From assembly GCF_003008425.1 (NCBI RefSeq), contig NZ_PXOQ01000009.1, forward strand, positions 7,501 to 71,500: a DNA stretch of 64,000 nt, written 5' to 3'. Positions 21,352 to 29,748 of the stretch are shown here, piece after piece. A model generated the notes under the pieces. The model saw only the letters and a program-made list of their open reading frames with translations. It was not told the origin of the DNA and ran no database searches. How positions within the stretch are numbered: the stretch's first letter is position 1; the number at the start of each line of letters is the position of its first letter. Source of the DNA: Aurantibacter aestuarii. Lineage in GTDB: Bacteria > Bacteroidota > Bacteroidia > Flavobacteriales > Flavobacteriaceae. A program made the translations under genes and the position numbers.

Positions 21352-22491
21352 TTAAAGAGTCTTAAAAAATGCTTTTATGAAAGACCAAGAAAATAAACTC
21401 ATCATAATTTTTAAGTCTTCTGTAAATGAAGACTCTTCATCTAAGAAGGAAAACATGGTCTGTATACCGTTTTTAGTATAAAATTGACTAAATATCCATT
21501 CGCCTTTCTCATTACTGTCGCTTAACACTTTTAAAAACACTTTGTCGTAAAATTTATATTTTGAAATAAATAAATTTTTAGAGGGTTTTTGATTTGATTT
21601 TAGATTTTCTAAAATTTGACTCACTTTTTTTTCAGTGTGTTTAAAACTGTAACCTGTAGAACCTTTAACCCAGCTTCCTGCAGTACCAATTTTAGTAATG
21701 TTTTTGGTGTTATATTTCTCAAAAGGGAAATTCGTCATGGGAATTTGACCTTTTTCAACTTCTGTAATAGTGTAATTTGAGATATTTAGTTGTTCAGAAA
21801 TATAACGCTTTAGGTAAGAATCGTAAACAGCATCTTCAACCAAATCTTTTGTAAAAAAAGTAAACTCTATAAGCGCCTCAGTTTCAGAAAAAGGTAACAC
21901 GTAGGTAAAAGTGGTTTGATTGCCATCTTTCAGTCTAAAATCCATCATCGTAATCGCTTCAGGATTAAAAATTGCTTCATCGGTCTTTATAGTCCAGCCT
22001 TTAAAATGCTGAACTATGGATATAGCCTTATTGTTGTCATTAAAAAAATCATCAGGAATACGACTATCAAAAACATGCGATGCGGTATAGGTTTCATTTT
22101 TCGTATTCACAGAAATTATATTTGAGTCTACAGAAATAACTTCATCTAAAATAAATTGAAAATTAGACTTAGTTTTTAAAACATTAAAAGCATGTGTGTA
22201 AAAATCTATAGACTGTATAGATTTATATGTATATGGTGTTAGGTTTAATTCCTTTTTTGATTGGTTACCGTAAAAAAGAGCTTTTTGCCAGCTTTTATAA
22301 ACTAAATGATTAAATTTTGTAGGTGTTTTTTCCCAGAAAGACCAAGTTTTATCGTTTACTTGTTTTTTATCTGGATCTATTAACGCTACTTTTTTGTCAT
22401 GAAAAAAGGAATCCTCTGCAAAAGCTAAGGCTAACTGTAAACCAGCTAAACCATTTCCAATAATGATATAATCGAAATGCTTAGCAGACAT
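21352..22491 (-). CDS. crtY: Lycopene beta-cyclase (CrtY type)
   Basis: The 379-residue protein has an N-terminal FAD-binding motif IIIGNGLAGLQLALAFAE, the family motif KTWSFWE (about 47-53), IPMTNFPFEKYN and GTAGSWVKGSTGYSFKHTEK. It closes both ends of lycopene into beta rings to give beta-carotene. It is the last gene of the merR-crtI-crtB-crtZ-crtY operon, starting 8 bp after crtZ, and converges on the TlpA gene. Confidence 0.96.
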   Translation of the reverse strand: MSAKHFDYIIIGNGLAGLQLALAFAEDSFFHDKKVALIDPDKKQVNDKTWSFWEKTPTKFNHLVYKSWQKALFYGNQSKKELNLTPYTYKSIQSIDFYTHAFNVLKTKSNFQFILDEVISVDSNIISVNTKNETYTASHVFDSRIPDDFFNDNNKAISIVQHFKGWTIKTDEAIFNPEAITMMDFRLKDGNQTTFTYVLPFSETEALIEFTFFTKDLVEDAVYDSYLKRYISEQLNISNYTITEVEKGQIPMTNFPFEKYNTKNITKIGTAGSWVKGSTGYSFKHTEKKVSQILENLKSNQKPSKNLFISKYKFYDKVFLKVLSDSNEKGEWIFSQFYTKNGIQTMFSFLDEESSFTEDLKIMMSLFSWSFIKAFFKTL

Positions 22492-22499
22492 AAAATATA

Positions 22500-22949
22500 T
22501 TATTTTTTAAAGTATTTAAACGGCACAAATAACATCCCAAAACACTCTCCATCTCCTTTTCCTAAATGTTTGTGGTGCATTTTATGTGCACGTCTTACAC
22601 CTTTAGCGTACCAATTATTAGCATTTCTAAACAACTTAAATCTTTGATGTATAAAAATATCATGAACAATAAAATAAGTAGCTCCATAAGCCATAATACC
22701 TAAGCCAATTGGTAAACAATACCATACACTTTTATAACTCCATAAATAAAAACAGATCATGCTTACAATAGCATAAAATATAAAAAAGGCATCATTACGC
22801 TCAAACCAGCTGTCATGCTTCTTATGATGATGGTCTTGGTGAAGTGACCACAAAAAACCATGCATAACATACTTATGTGTAAACCATGCCATAAACTCCA
22901 TGCCAAAAAAAACGCCTAAAAAAACTAATATCCAGTAAACTGTAAACAT
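22500..22949 (-). CDS. crtZ: Beta-carotene 3-hydroxylase (CrtZ)
   Basis: The 149-residue membrane protein has four hydrophobic segments and the histidine boxes of the fatty-acid-hydroxylase superfamily: HKYVMH, HQDHHHKKH and HKMHHKH. It hydroxylates both beta rings of beta-carotene to give zeaxanthin, the usual yellow pigment of marine flavobacteria. It lies between crtB (7 bp) and crtY (8 bp). The presence of crtZ and absence of any ketolase (crtW) in the operon predict zeaxanthin as the end product. Confidence 0.95.
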   Translation of the reverse strand: MFTVYWILVFLGVFFGMEFMAWFTHKYVMHGFLWSLHQDHHHKKHDSWFERNDAFFIFYAIVSMICFYLWSYKSVWYCLPIGLGIMAYGATYFIVHDIFIHQRFKLFRNANNWYAKGVRRAHKMHHKHLGKGDGECFGMLFVPFKYFKK

Positions 22950-22956
22950 TATGCTA

Positions 22957-23796
22957 TTACATTAAATTAAGTTGATATTTTACATAGCTTCGTGTTAGAA
23001 GCTCTATTTTTTTATAATTAGGGACTCTAATTCTGGTCGACTTTATCTCTAAAGCTGGAGTTTTCTTTAATTTTTTTAATAGCTGACTATAATATCTATA
23101 TGCCATAAAAACACCAAATTTTGCTTCGATAGGTAACTGTTTGATACCTTCAAGTCCTTTGGCAAAGTCAGATTCTATATCTTTTATTATGAATTGTTTA
23201 TCTTCTTCATTTAAATTATTTAAATCTGTATTAGGAAAATAAGTACGTTCTAAAGTATCAAAATCCGCCTTCAAATCCCTTAAAAAATTCACCTTTTGAA
23301 ACGCAGAACCCAAGGACATTGCTGTGTCCTTTAGTTCGTCGTATTTTTTGTTGTCACCTTTCACAAACACTTTTAAACACATAAGACCAACCACATCTGC
23401 AGAACCATAAATATAATTTTTGTACTCTTCGTCTGTCAAATAATTTTGTTTTGTAAGATCTAGTTTCATGCTGGACATAAACGCGTCCACCATATGTTTT
23501 TCTATATTACATTTATGGTAAGTATATTGAAAGGCATTAAGAATCGGATTTAAACTTATTTTATTCTGAAGTGCTTTTTCCAGTTCCAATTCAAAATCTT
23601 CAAATAATGACGGTTTATCGTAATCATGAAAACTATCTACAATTTCATCTGCAAAACGAACAAAACCATAAATATTATAGATGTCTTGCCGAATTGTATT
23701 AGACAACATTTTTGTTGCCATAGAAAATGACGTGCTGTAAGAAGTTGTAACAACCTTACTGCATTTATATGAAACCGAATCGAATAAACTCTTCAT
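22957..23796 (-). CDS. crtB: Phytoene synthase (CrtB)
   Basis: The 279-residue protein of the squalene/phytoene synthase family has its first aspartate-rich motif in FVRFADEIVD (about 45-54) and its second in FQKVNFLRDLKADFD. It condenses two geranylgeranyl diphosphates into phytoene, the entry step of the pathway. It begins 2 bp after the crtI stop, so translation is coupled. No GGPP synthase or IPP isomerase gene is in the operon; the precursors must come from elsewhere. Confidence 0.97.
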   Translation of the reverse strand: MKSLFDSVSYKCSKVVTTSYSTSFSMATKMLSNTIRQDIYNIYGFVRFADEIVDSFHDYDKPSLFEDFELELEKALQNKISLNPILNAFQYTYHKCNIEKHMVDAFMSSMKLDLTKQNYLTDEEYKNYIYGSADVVGLMCLKVFVKGDNKKYDELKDTAMSLGSAFQKVNFLRDLKADFDTLERTYFPNTDLNNLNEEDKQFIIKDIESDFAKGLEGIKQLPIEAKFGVFMAYRYYSQLLKKLKKTPALEIKSTRIRVPNYKKIELLTRSYVKYQLNLM

Positions 23797-23798
23797 TT

Positions 23799-25259
23799 TT
23801 AATTGTGATGTTTGTTAATTAAATCTGCCACCAATTTACCCGAAATTAATGCTGGCGGGACACCTGGACCCGGAACTGTTAATTGTCCAGTAAAATATAA
23901 ATTATCTATTTTTTTACTCTTTAAATTTGGACGTAAAAAAGCTGTTTGTAATAAAGTATTTGCCATTCCATAGGCATTACCTTTATAAGAATTATACTCG
24001 CTTATAAAGTCATTTACACAAAAACTCTCTTTAAAGATAATATTATTTCTAACTTTTTGACCAATTCTTAGCTCGAGACGTGATAAAATAATGTTAAAAT
24101 AATCTTCTCTTAGTGCTTCTGTATCTTCTAATCCAGGTGCAATTGGTATTAGGAAGAAGCCAGCTTCGCAACCTTTAGGAGCCATAGTTAAATCTGTCTC
24201 TGAAGGAAAGTTAGCATAAAACAATGGTTCTGATGGCCATTTTGGATGGTCATAGATGTCTTGCGCATGTTTTTCGAAATTGGTATCAAAAAACAAATTA
24301 TGGTGTTCTACGTTTTTAATTTTAGTGTCAAAACCAACATAAAAGAGTAGAGAAGAAGGAGCGAATGTTTTTTTGCTCCAATATTTTTCTGAATATTGTC
24401 TGTACGTTTGGTCTAAAAGTGTTTCAGAGTGGTGATAATCTGCACCACTTAATACAACATCAAAGTATTTTGTTTGACCATTTACTACAATGCTTTTAGC
24501 AGATTTATCTTCAACATTAATTTTTGAAACAGTGCTTTCAGTAAAGAAAATAACACCTAAACTTTTTGCCAAGCTTTCCATAGCCAATACAATTTGATAC
24601 ATGCCACCTTTTGGATGCCAAGTGCCTAGCCCGAAATCGGCAAAATTCATAAAACTGTAAAAAGAAGGTGTTTTATTGGGCTTGGCTCCTAAAAATAAAA
24701 CAGGAAATTCTAGTGTTGATATTAATTTAGGGTTTTTAAATCGTTTTCTAACTTCACTACTTATCGTTTTAAAAAACTGATCTAATCGCGTGACTGTTTC
24801 TGGTGTTATAAGTTCCAACGGAGACAAACCAGGCTTTAAAACAACTTTATTTATAGCAATATCATAATTTTCTTGAGCCGTTTTTATAAACTTTTTTAAA
24901 GGTATCGAGCTTCCTGGTTCAATGCGTTCAAATTCCACACAAATTTTATCCATACAATCACCAATGGTTATGGTGTCATCTTCAAAAAATATTTTATAGG
25001 CAGGACTTAATTTGTCTAACTGATAATAATCTGAGGTTTTTTTACCAAATTCGGCAAAAAATTTATCAAATATATCTGGCATCCAGTACCAACTTGGTCC
25101 CATGTCGAATGTAAAACCATCTTTTACAAACTGTCTGCATCTTCCACCTACAGTGCTGTTTTTTTCAAAAACACTTACTTTGTATCCTGATTTTGCGAGA
25201 TGACATGCTGCGGATAGTGATGAAAACCCTGAACCAATGATGGCAATTTCTTTATTCAT
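23799..25259 (-). CDS. crtI: Phytoene desaturase (CrtI)
   Basis: The 486-residue flavoprotein has an N-terminal dinucleotide-binding motif IAIIGSGFSSLSAACHLAKS and GGRCRQF. The C-terminal carotenoid-desaturase signature is NLYFTGQLTVPGPGVPPALI. It carries phytoene through successive desaturations to lycopene. Its ATG overlaps the regulator gene's stop by 4 bp (ATGA), tying its expression to the regulator. Confidence 0.97.
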   Translation of the reverse strand: MNKEIAIIGSGFSSLSAACHLAKSGYKVSVFEKNSTVGGRCRQFVKDGFTFDMGPSWYWMPDIFDKFFAEFGKKTSDYYQLDKLSPAYKIFFEDDTITIGDCMDKICVEFERIEPGSSIPLKKFIKTAQENYDIAINKVVLKPGLSPLELITPETVTRLDQFFKTISSEVRKRFKNPKLISTLEFPVLFLGAKPNKTPSFYSFMNFADFGLGTWHPKGGMYQIVLAMESLAKSLGVIFFTESTVSKINVEDKSAKSIVVNGQTKYFDVVLSGADYHHSETLLDQTYRQYSEKYWSKKTFAPSSLLFYVGFDTKIKNVEHHNLFFDTNFEKHAQDIYDHPKWPSEPLFYANFPSETDLTMAPKGCEAGFFLIPIAPGLEDTEALREDYFNIILSRLELRIGQKVRNNIIFKESFCVNDFISEYNSYKGNAYGMANTLLQTAFLRPNLKSKKIDNLYFTGQLTVPGPGVPPALISGKLVADLINKHHN

Positions 25260-26170
25260 TTAGTGGTTTGAATTATGTAGTTTAAAGCCTCTTTTGTTGT
25301 TTTAAAACTTTTAATTTGATCACAATCTTCTTTTTCTATAAAAGCTGTTAAACGTCCGGATATTAGTAATTGGTTAGAAGTGTCTTTAAGAAGTTTATTT
25401 TGAAATTCATTTAGATAACTTTCCAATAAATCCTTTTCCGGATGAACTGTAAAACAGGTTATAAACGTAATTTCATTATACAAATTTAAAAACGGCAACA
25501 TACTATTAATGGGTACACTTTGTCCTAAATATAAAGTATGGTGGCCTTGTTTCAAAATTTCATAATTTGAATATAAAACCCCTAATTCATGAACTTCATT
25601 ATCTGGTAAAAAAATAACATAAGCTTTAGATAATTTAGAATCCTCTTTATTTTCTAAAATACGTTCTATATTAAGTAATATTTTTTGCTTTATAAGCTCT
25701 ACAATAAAGTGTTCGTGAGCAGGTGTAATTGTATTGGTTTGCCACAATAAGCCAATTTCATCTAAAAATGGAACTATAATATGGTAAAAAAGATACTCAA
25801 AAGGATGTTTTGAGGCTATTTCTCTATATATTTTAGTGAATAAACTTTGATCAAAGTTTAACATTGATAGTTTAAATAAATCCACATAATGATTATTACT
25901 ATTTGCCTCTTGAGCAAGTTCAGATACTTTAGTAGAAATTGTGACTTCGTCTAATTTAGCAATCTTAGAGATTTTGTACCCGTTATTATTTAAATAAGCG
26001 ATATTTAAAATCTTTTGTAAACTCTCAACACTATAGTATCTTATATTTGTATCTGTTCTATTCGGGTTAAATAAACCATAACGTTTTTCCCAAATTCTAA
26101 TAGTATGTGCTTTTATACCGGAAAGATTTTCCAGGTCTTTAATGCTAAATTTACTTTTTATACTGTTCAT
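25256..26170 (-). CDS. MerR-family regulator with cobalamin-binding domain, CarH/LitR-like
   Basis: The 304-residue protein has a MerR helix-turn-helix at about 8-75 (FSIKDLENLSGIKAHTIRIW, EKRYGLF). A four-helix cap and B12-binding Rossmann domain follow. Key CarH residues are present: Trp143 with x9 then Glu153-His154 (the W-x9-EH motif), and His194 in EVHELG (the ExHxxG lower-ligand motif). In CarH proteins, adenosylcobalamin drives a DNA-bound tetramer that represses carotenoid genes in the dark, and light breaks it. This gene heads the crt operon and probably regulates it and itself. That it senses light is inference from motif conservation and context. Confidence 0.88.
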   Translation of the reverse strand: MNSIKSKFSIKDLENLSGIKAHTIRIWEKRYGLFNPNRTDTNIRYYSVESLQKILNIAYLNNNGYKISKIAKLDEVTISTKVSELAQEANSNNHYVDLFKLSMLNFDQSLFTKIYREIASKHPFEYLFYHIIVPFLDEIGLLWQTNTITPAHEHFIVELIKQKILLNIERILENKEDSKLSKAYVIFLPDNEVHELGVLYSNYEILKQGHHTLYLGQSVPINSMLPFLNLYNEITFITCFTVHPEKDLLESYLNEFQNKLLKDTSNQLLISGRLTAFIEKEDCDQIKSFKTTKEALNYIIQTTK

Positions 26171-26220
26171 TGTTTAGTAAAAATACTTAAACAAAATCAA
26201 TTTAAATGAAATTGTTTATA
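26170..26220. promoter_or_regulatory. Candidate operator of the carotenoid operon
   Basis: TTGTTTAGTA (26170-26179) and TACTTAAACAA (26184-26194) form an inverted repeat, imperfect by one base, around a 4-base centre. It reaches into the regulator's ATG. A third half-site, TTGTTTATA, lies at 26212-26220. On the coding strand a TGATTTTG sequence, similar to a -7 box, lies between the repeats. The spacing suits several MerR dimers at the promoter. No binding is proven. Confidence 0.5.
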
Positions 26221-26268
26221 TAATTTTTGAATATATTAACATTTAGAATATGTAAAGTGAAGAGCAAA

Positions 26269-26298
26269 AAAAAAGCTAAGTATAAACTTAGCTTTTTT
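26269..26298. terminator. Intrinsic terminator of tRNA-Lys
   Basis: A 13-bp perfect stem (AAAAAAGCTAAGT / ACTTAGCTTTTTT) has a 4-base loop and lies 4 bp from the tRNA 3' end. The minus-strand product ends in a long U-run. It separates the tRNA transcript from the crt operon. Confidence 0.88.
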
Positions 26299-26301
26299 AA
26301 G

Positions 26302-26374
26302 TGACCAGTCTGGGGCTCGAACCCAGGACCATCTCCTTAAAAGGGAGATGCTCTACCAACTGAGCTAACTGGTC
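26302..26374 (-). tRNA. tRNA-Lys (anticodon UUU)
   Basis: The minus strand folds as a 73-nt cloverleaf. The acceptor GACCAGT/ACTGGTC is a perfect 7-bp stem. The D-arm contains AGCTCAGTTGGTAGAGC, the anticodon stem is TCTCC/GGAGA with loop CTTTTAA, and the T-arm has GGTTCGAGCC. Discriminator A is followed by CTT, so CCA is not encoded and must be added enzymatically. The gene has its own promoter and terminator. Together with the operator region it fills the 26171-26493 gap between protein genes. Confidence 0.97.
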
Positions 26375-26391
26375 GTGCATCATTGCGGGTG

Positions 26392-26421
26392 CAAAGATAG
26401 TACCTTTAATTAGTTGTACAA
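26392..26421 (-). promoter_or_regulatory. Consensus promoter of tRNA-Lys
   Basis: On the minus strand TTG (complement of 26419-26421), exactly 19 nt, then TATCTTTG (complement of 26392-26399) match the Bacteroidota consensus. The tRNA 5' end is 18 nt downstream of the -7 box. Confidence 0.82.
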
Positions 26422-26493
26422 GTTTTTTTTAAATTTTTTTTCGTTTTTTTGCAGCCTAAGGATATAACATTTTAAAAATCAATAATTAACAAT

Positions 26494-27009
26494 ATGAAAA
26501 TAATTTTGCTAGGTTATATGGGTAGTGGTAAATCGACTATTGGTTACTCATTATCTAAATCATTAAATATGCCTTGCATTGATTTAGATGAATATATTGA
26601 AGACAAAGAAAATAAAACTATAAAAATGATTTTTTCTGAACAAGGAGAAATTTATTTTAGAAAAAAGGAACGTTTTTATTTAGAAGAATTAATAAATAAA
26701 AAAGACTCTTTTATTTTAGCTTTAGGTGGTGGGACACCATGTTATTACGACAATATGGATTTAATAAACAACAGTCCCCTAACAATAAGTATTTATCTTA
26801 AAACAGATATTGATACTTTAGTAATTCGATTATCTAACGAGAAAAGTAAAAGACCAATTATAGCAGGATTTACTAGCGATGAACTTTTAAAAGAATTTAT
26901 TGCTAAACATATTTTTGAACGTTCTTATTTTTATACTAAAGCACAACACATCGTAAACAATGTTACTTTAGAAAAGTCCATAAAGCAAATTGAAAACCTT
27001 TTAAAGTAA
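26494..27009 (+). CDS. aroK: Shikimate kinase
   Basis: The 171-residue P-loop kinase has Walker A LGYMGSGKST (4-13), the shikimate-binding DLDEYIE and FRKKE region, and the lid-side LALGGGTPC. It phosphorylates shikimate using ATP in aromatic amino-acid synthesis. Length and motif order are normal for AroK. The last 9 bases overlap the 3' end of the convergent phosphoribosyltransferase gene. Confidence 0.96.
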   Translation: MKIILLGYMGSGKSTIGYSLSKSLNMPCIDLDEYIEDKENKTIKMIFSEQGEIYFRKKERFYLEELINKKDSFILALGGGTPCYYDNMDLINNSPLTISIYLKTDIDTLVIRLSNEKSKRPIIAGFTSDELLKEFIAKHIFERSYFYTKAQHIVNNVTLEKSIKQIENLLK

Positions 27010-27504
27010 AAAGACTTTAAATTGGTTTGGAGTAAAATCTACCTTAACATGTTCATTTAAGGATGTAGATAACGAAATACCTTTAAAATCTGCTTTTACA
27101 GGATATTTTTTATGATTTCGGTTTACTAAAACTGCGGTTTTAAACTGTTTTAAAGGTACATTTAAAAAGTGTTTTACACCGTAAATTAAAGTAGCGCCAG
27201 AGTTTAAAACATCGTCAATAAGAATTACAGATTTGTTCTCATAATCACTAGCACTAATAGAAGTTTTCACTTCGTTTAGAGGTGTTTTTTTATCAACAAA
27301 AACTTTACAAATCGTTACTTCTAATGGAGATATATTCTTTAAAGTTTCTGTTAATAATAAAGCAAATTCATAGCCTCTATCTGCAATTCCAGCAAGTACA
27401 ATTTCGGTCTCTGTAGCATTGCTTTCGTATATTTGATATGCAATTCGTTTAATTTTATGAGAAATTTCTGTGTGGTCTAAAATAATGTGTGCTGCTTCTG
27501 TCAT
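27001..27504 (-). CDS. Phosphoribosyltransferase, PyrR-like
   Basis: I start this protein at the ATG at 27504 (167 residues). The frame opens 12 codons earlier, but that would overlap the upstream stop, and homology-like sequence begins MTEAAHIILDHTEI. The PRPP-binding loop VILIDDVLNSGAT and the LAGIADRGYEFA region match PyrR-type uracil phosphoribosyltransferases. Such proteins salvage uracil, and in some phyla regulate pyr mRNA. No pyrimidine genes are nearby, so only the PRTase activity is safe to infer. It lies 10 bp downstream of the Hsp15 gene. Confidence 0.87.
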   Translation of the reverse strand: MTEAAHIILDHTEISHKIKRIAYQIYESNATETEIVLAGIADRGYEFALLLTETLKNISPLEVTICKVFVDKKTPLNEVKTSISASDYENKSVILIDDVLNSGATLIYGVKHFLNVPLKQFKTAVLVNRNHKKYPVKADFKGISLSTSLNEHVKVDFTPNQFKVFLL

Positions 27505-27514
27505 ATTAAATACT

Positions 27515-27892
27515 TTATTCTTCTTCGTCGTAAAATTCAATACTGTCTAAATCTCTTCGATCTTTTTTTGTTGGTCTTCCTACACCTTTTTTACGATAGT
27601 AATCTTTAGCTAATTTTAAAAGTTCCTGTGCTTCAAATTCCGACTTTGGCGTAGTGTCAACCCTATAAATGTCTACCAGTTTTGCGCCAACTCTATTTGG
27701 AGGTAAATCTAGCACTTTTAAACTGTAATTTACTTGATTTTTTCTTAGATTTATTGTGTCGGTTGGATAAACTTCCCGACTAGGTTTAACCACTTGGTCA
27801 TTTATTTTAATGTGTCCTTTTTTACAAGCTGTAGTAGCAATGCTTCTGGTCTTGTAATATCTAACACACCATAAAAATTTATCTATTCGCAT
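27515..27892 (-). CDS. hslR: S4-domain RNA-binding protein, Hsp15 family
   Basis: The 125-residue protein has an N-terminal S4 domain (RIDKFLWCVRYYKTRSIA, GHIKINDQVVKPSREV) and a basic C-terminal tail (KKGVGRPTKKDRRDLD) ending in acidic residues. This is the Hsp15 architecture. Hsp15 binds 50S subunits carrying stalled nascent chains after heat shock. It is cotranscribed with the PRTase, and its promoter region is shared with the divergent FKBP lipoprotein. Confidence 0.92.
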   Translation of the reverse strand: MRIDKFLWCVRYYKTRSIATTACKKGHIKINDQVVKPSREVYPTDTINLRKNQVNYSLKVLDLPPNRVGAKLVDIYRVDTTPKSEFEAQELLKLAKDYYRKKGVGRPTKKDRRDLDSIEFYDEEE

Positions 27893-27970
27893 ATAATTTT
27901 TATAAAATCTACGTTTACTAGTTTTAGAACATTATTTTAAAATGTATCTTGCGACACAAAAATACTAATT

Positions 27971-29026
27971 ATGAAATTAAGTAAAATAACAATTTTAGGT
28001 CTAGTGCTTTTTACCTTTTTTACTGCTTGTAAAAAGGATGATGATACTGCAGAACCTATACCAGACAGGGATCGCTCAGAAGTTTATGCAGAAGACTTGG
28101 TAGAAATAGAAAATTTTCTTGAAACACACTATTATAATTATGAAGAGTTTCAGAATAACTCCACCTACAGTGACACGTCTACATCGCCAGTTTCGAACAC
28201 AGAGAATGATACTTTTGAAATTGAATATTTTGAAATCACAGATACAACTCCACCAGGAACTTTATCACTTATGGATATGTTAAATAATGATCCATCGGTT
28301 ACATCAAACGTTCTGAAATTTAAAATGGTTACAGATAATCAAGGTATTGAATATAAATTATATTATTTGGTTGTTAGAGAAGGTTTAGGAAGTGCTTTGC
28401 ATCAATTAGATAGAGCAATTGTTAGTTATAAAGGAATACTATCAGATGAAACCTCTTTTGATAGTTCACCATTACCATTTTCATTTAATTTAACTGCCTT
28501 AGGAGCTGCTCCAGGTGTTGTCCCAGGCTTTAGAGAAGGTTTGATTAGTTTTAAAACAGCAGAAACATTCACAGAAGATACTTCAGATGGAACTGTGGTA
28601 TACCATAATCATGGCATAGGAGCTGTATTTATTCCTTCTGGTTTAGGTTACTTTTCTGCACCTGTAGGTAATATTCCTCCTTATTCTCCTATTTTCTTTA
28701 ATTTTAATTTAATCGACAGAAATGATACAGATTATGATGTTGATAATATTCCATCTCACTTAGAAGATTTAAATGGAAACGGTAACGGTTTTGATGAAGA
28801 TACAGATGGTGACAACTTGAGTAACTTTTTTGATAATGATGATGATGGTGATGGTGTTTTGACTCGAGATGAAGATTTAGAAGATACCGACTTAAATGTG
28901 GATAGTGATGGAGATGGAGATCCTACAAATGATAGAAATGGTGATGGTAATCCTTTAAACGATGATACTGATGGAGACGGAATACCAAACTATTTAGATG
29001 CAGATACGGTGATATCAAGATTATAA
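27971..29026 (+). CDS. FKBP-type prolyl isomerase lipoprotein with acidic Ca-binding-like tail
   Basis: The 351-residue protein has a lipobox FFTAC followed by KKDDD. A divergent FKBP domain occupies about 130-245 (LDRAIVSYKGILSDETSFDS, VVPGFREGLISFK, GLGYF). A C-terminal tail (about 250-345) is built from DxDxDG units such as DTDGDNLSN and DNDDDGDGV, like thrombospondin type 3 calcium-binding repeats. It should sit on a membrane facing the periplasm or outside and catalyse proline isomerisation. The catalytic aromatic pocket is only partly recognisable, so activity is not certain. The gene is single, with its own terminator. Confidence 0.88.
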   Translation: MKLSKITILGLVLFTFFTACKKDDDTAEPIPDRDRSEVYAEDLVEIENFLETHYYNYEEFQNNSTYSDTSTSPVSNTENDTFEIEYFEITDTTPPGTLSLMDMLNNDPSVTSNVLKFKMVTDNQGIEYKLYYLVVREGLGSALHQLDRAIVSYKGILSDETSFDSSPLPFSFNLTALGAAPGVVPGFREGLISFKTAETFTEDTSDGTVVYHNHGIGAVFIPSGLGYFSAPVGNIPPYSPIFFNFNLIDRNDTDYDVDNIPSHLEDLNGNGNGFDEDTDGDNLSNFFDNDDDGDGVLTRDEDLEDTDLNVDSDGDGDPTNDRNGDGNPLNDDTDGDGIPNYLDADTVISRL

Positions 29027-29046
29027 ACTATCTAATTACTTAAAGT

Positions 29047-29075
29047 AAGCCAAAACTAATGTTTTGGCTTTTTTT
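29047..29075. terminator. Intrinsic terminator between the FKBP and PrsW genes
   Basis: A 10-bp perfect stem AAGCCAAAAC / GTTTTGGCTT has a TAAT loop and a T-run reaching the stop codon of the convergent PrsW gene at 29074. Confidence 0.87.
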
Positions 29076-29748
29076 ATTTAAAATAGGAATTAAATTGATG
29101 TTTTTTTATAGCAATTCTGGATAAAACGATAGCAACTATTAAAGAAATAAAAGCTCCTGCAGCTATACCTGGGATAAAATCTAAAAATAGAAATACATCA
29201 TATAAGCCATGAAACAGTACAGCAAAAAATAAGCCTAAAAAGTTATAAAGTATTCTATTGGAAGAAAACTTAGCTAAGCCCATATAATAGCCCATGATGA
29301 TTCCGAAAGTGGCGTGAGCAGGAATAGCTGTAAATGCTCTAAGCATGGCTACTTCAAATCCACCTTGAGTAACGTATATAATATTTTCGGTTGCTGCAAA
29401 ACCCATGGAAACCATTACTGCATAAACAATCCCATCAAAAGGTTCGTTAAAGGCCTTTTTAGGTTGGGCATAATATTTTACAATAATATATTTGCTAAAT
29501 TCTTCAGTAAAACCAACGACTAAAAAAGCTTTAATAATTTGTTGCTGAATGCTAAAATCGTCCTTAAGTGGTAAAATGATATCAAAACCAAAGTACATAA
29601 TGAGTGCTAAAACAACACTTAATACAGCTCCCAATACAAATGAGACTATAAGAAGTTTTTTAGGCTCTTTCTCGTGCTTATCGCTATAATTAATATAAAG
29701 CAGCACTAAAAGTACCGGTAATAATGCAGAAAGTATTAAGATAGTCAT
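29074..29748 (-). CDS. PrsW-family intramembrane metalloprotease
   Basis: The 224-residue protein has about seven membrane segments. The PrsW signature EExxK is seen as Glu82-Glu83-x-x-Lys86 in FTEEFSKYIIVKYY, with later conserved GFAATENIIYV and PAHATFG. PrsW performs site-1 cleavage of anti-sigma factors in Bacillus and belongs to the CAAX-protease superfamily. No anti-sigma gene is adjacent, so the substrate is unknown. Its start overlaps the Nudix stop by 4 bp. Confidence 0.9.
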   Translation of the reverse strand: MTILILSALLPVLLVLLYINYSDKHEKEPKKLLIVSFVLGAVLSVVLALIMYFGFDIILPLKDDFSIQQQIIKAFLVVGFTEEFSKYIIVKYYAQPKKAFNEPFDGIVYAVMVSMGFAATENIIYVTQGGFEVAMLRAFTAIPAHATFGIIMGYYMGLAKFSSNRILYNFLGLFFAVLFHGLYDVFLFLDFIPGIAAGAFISLIVAIVLSRIAIKKHQFNSYFK

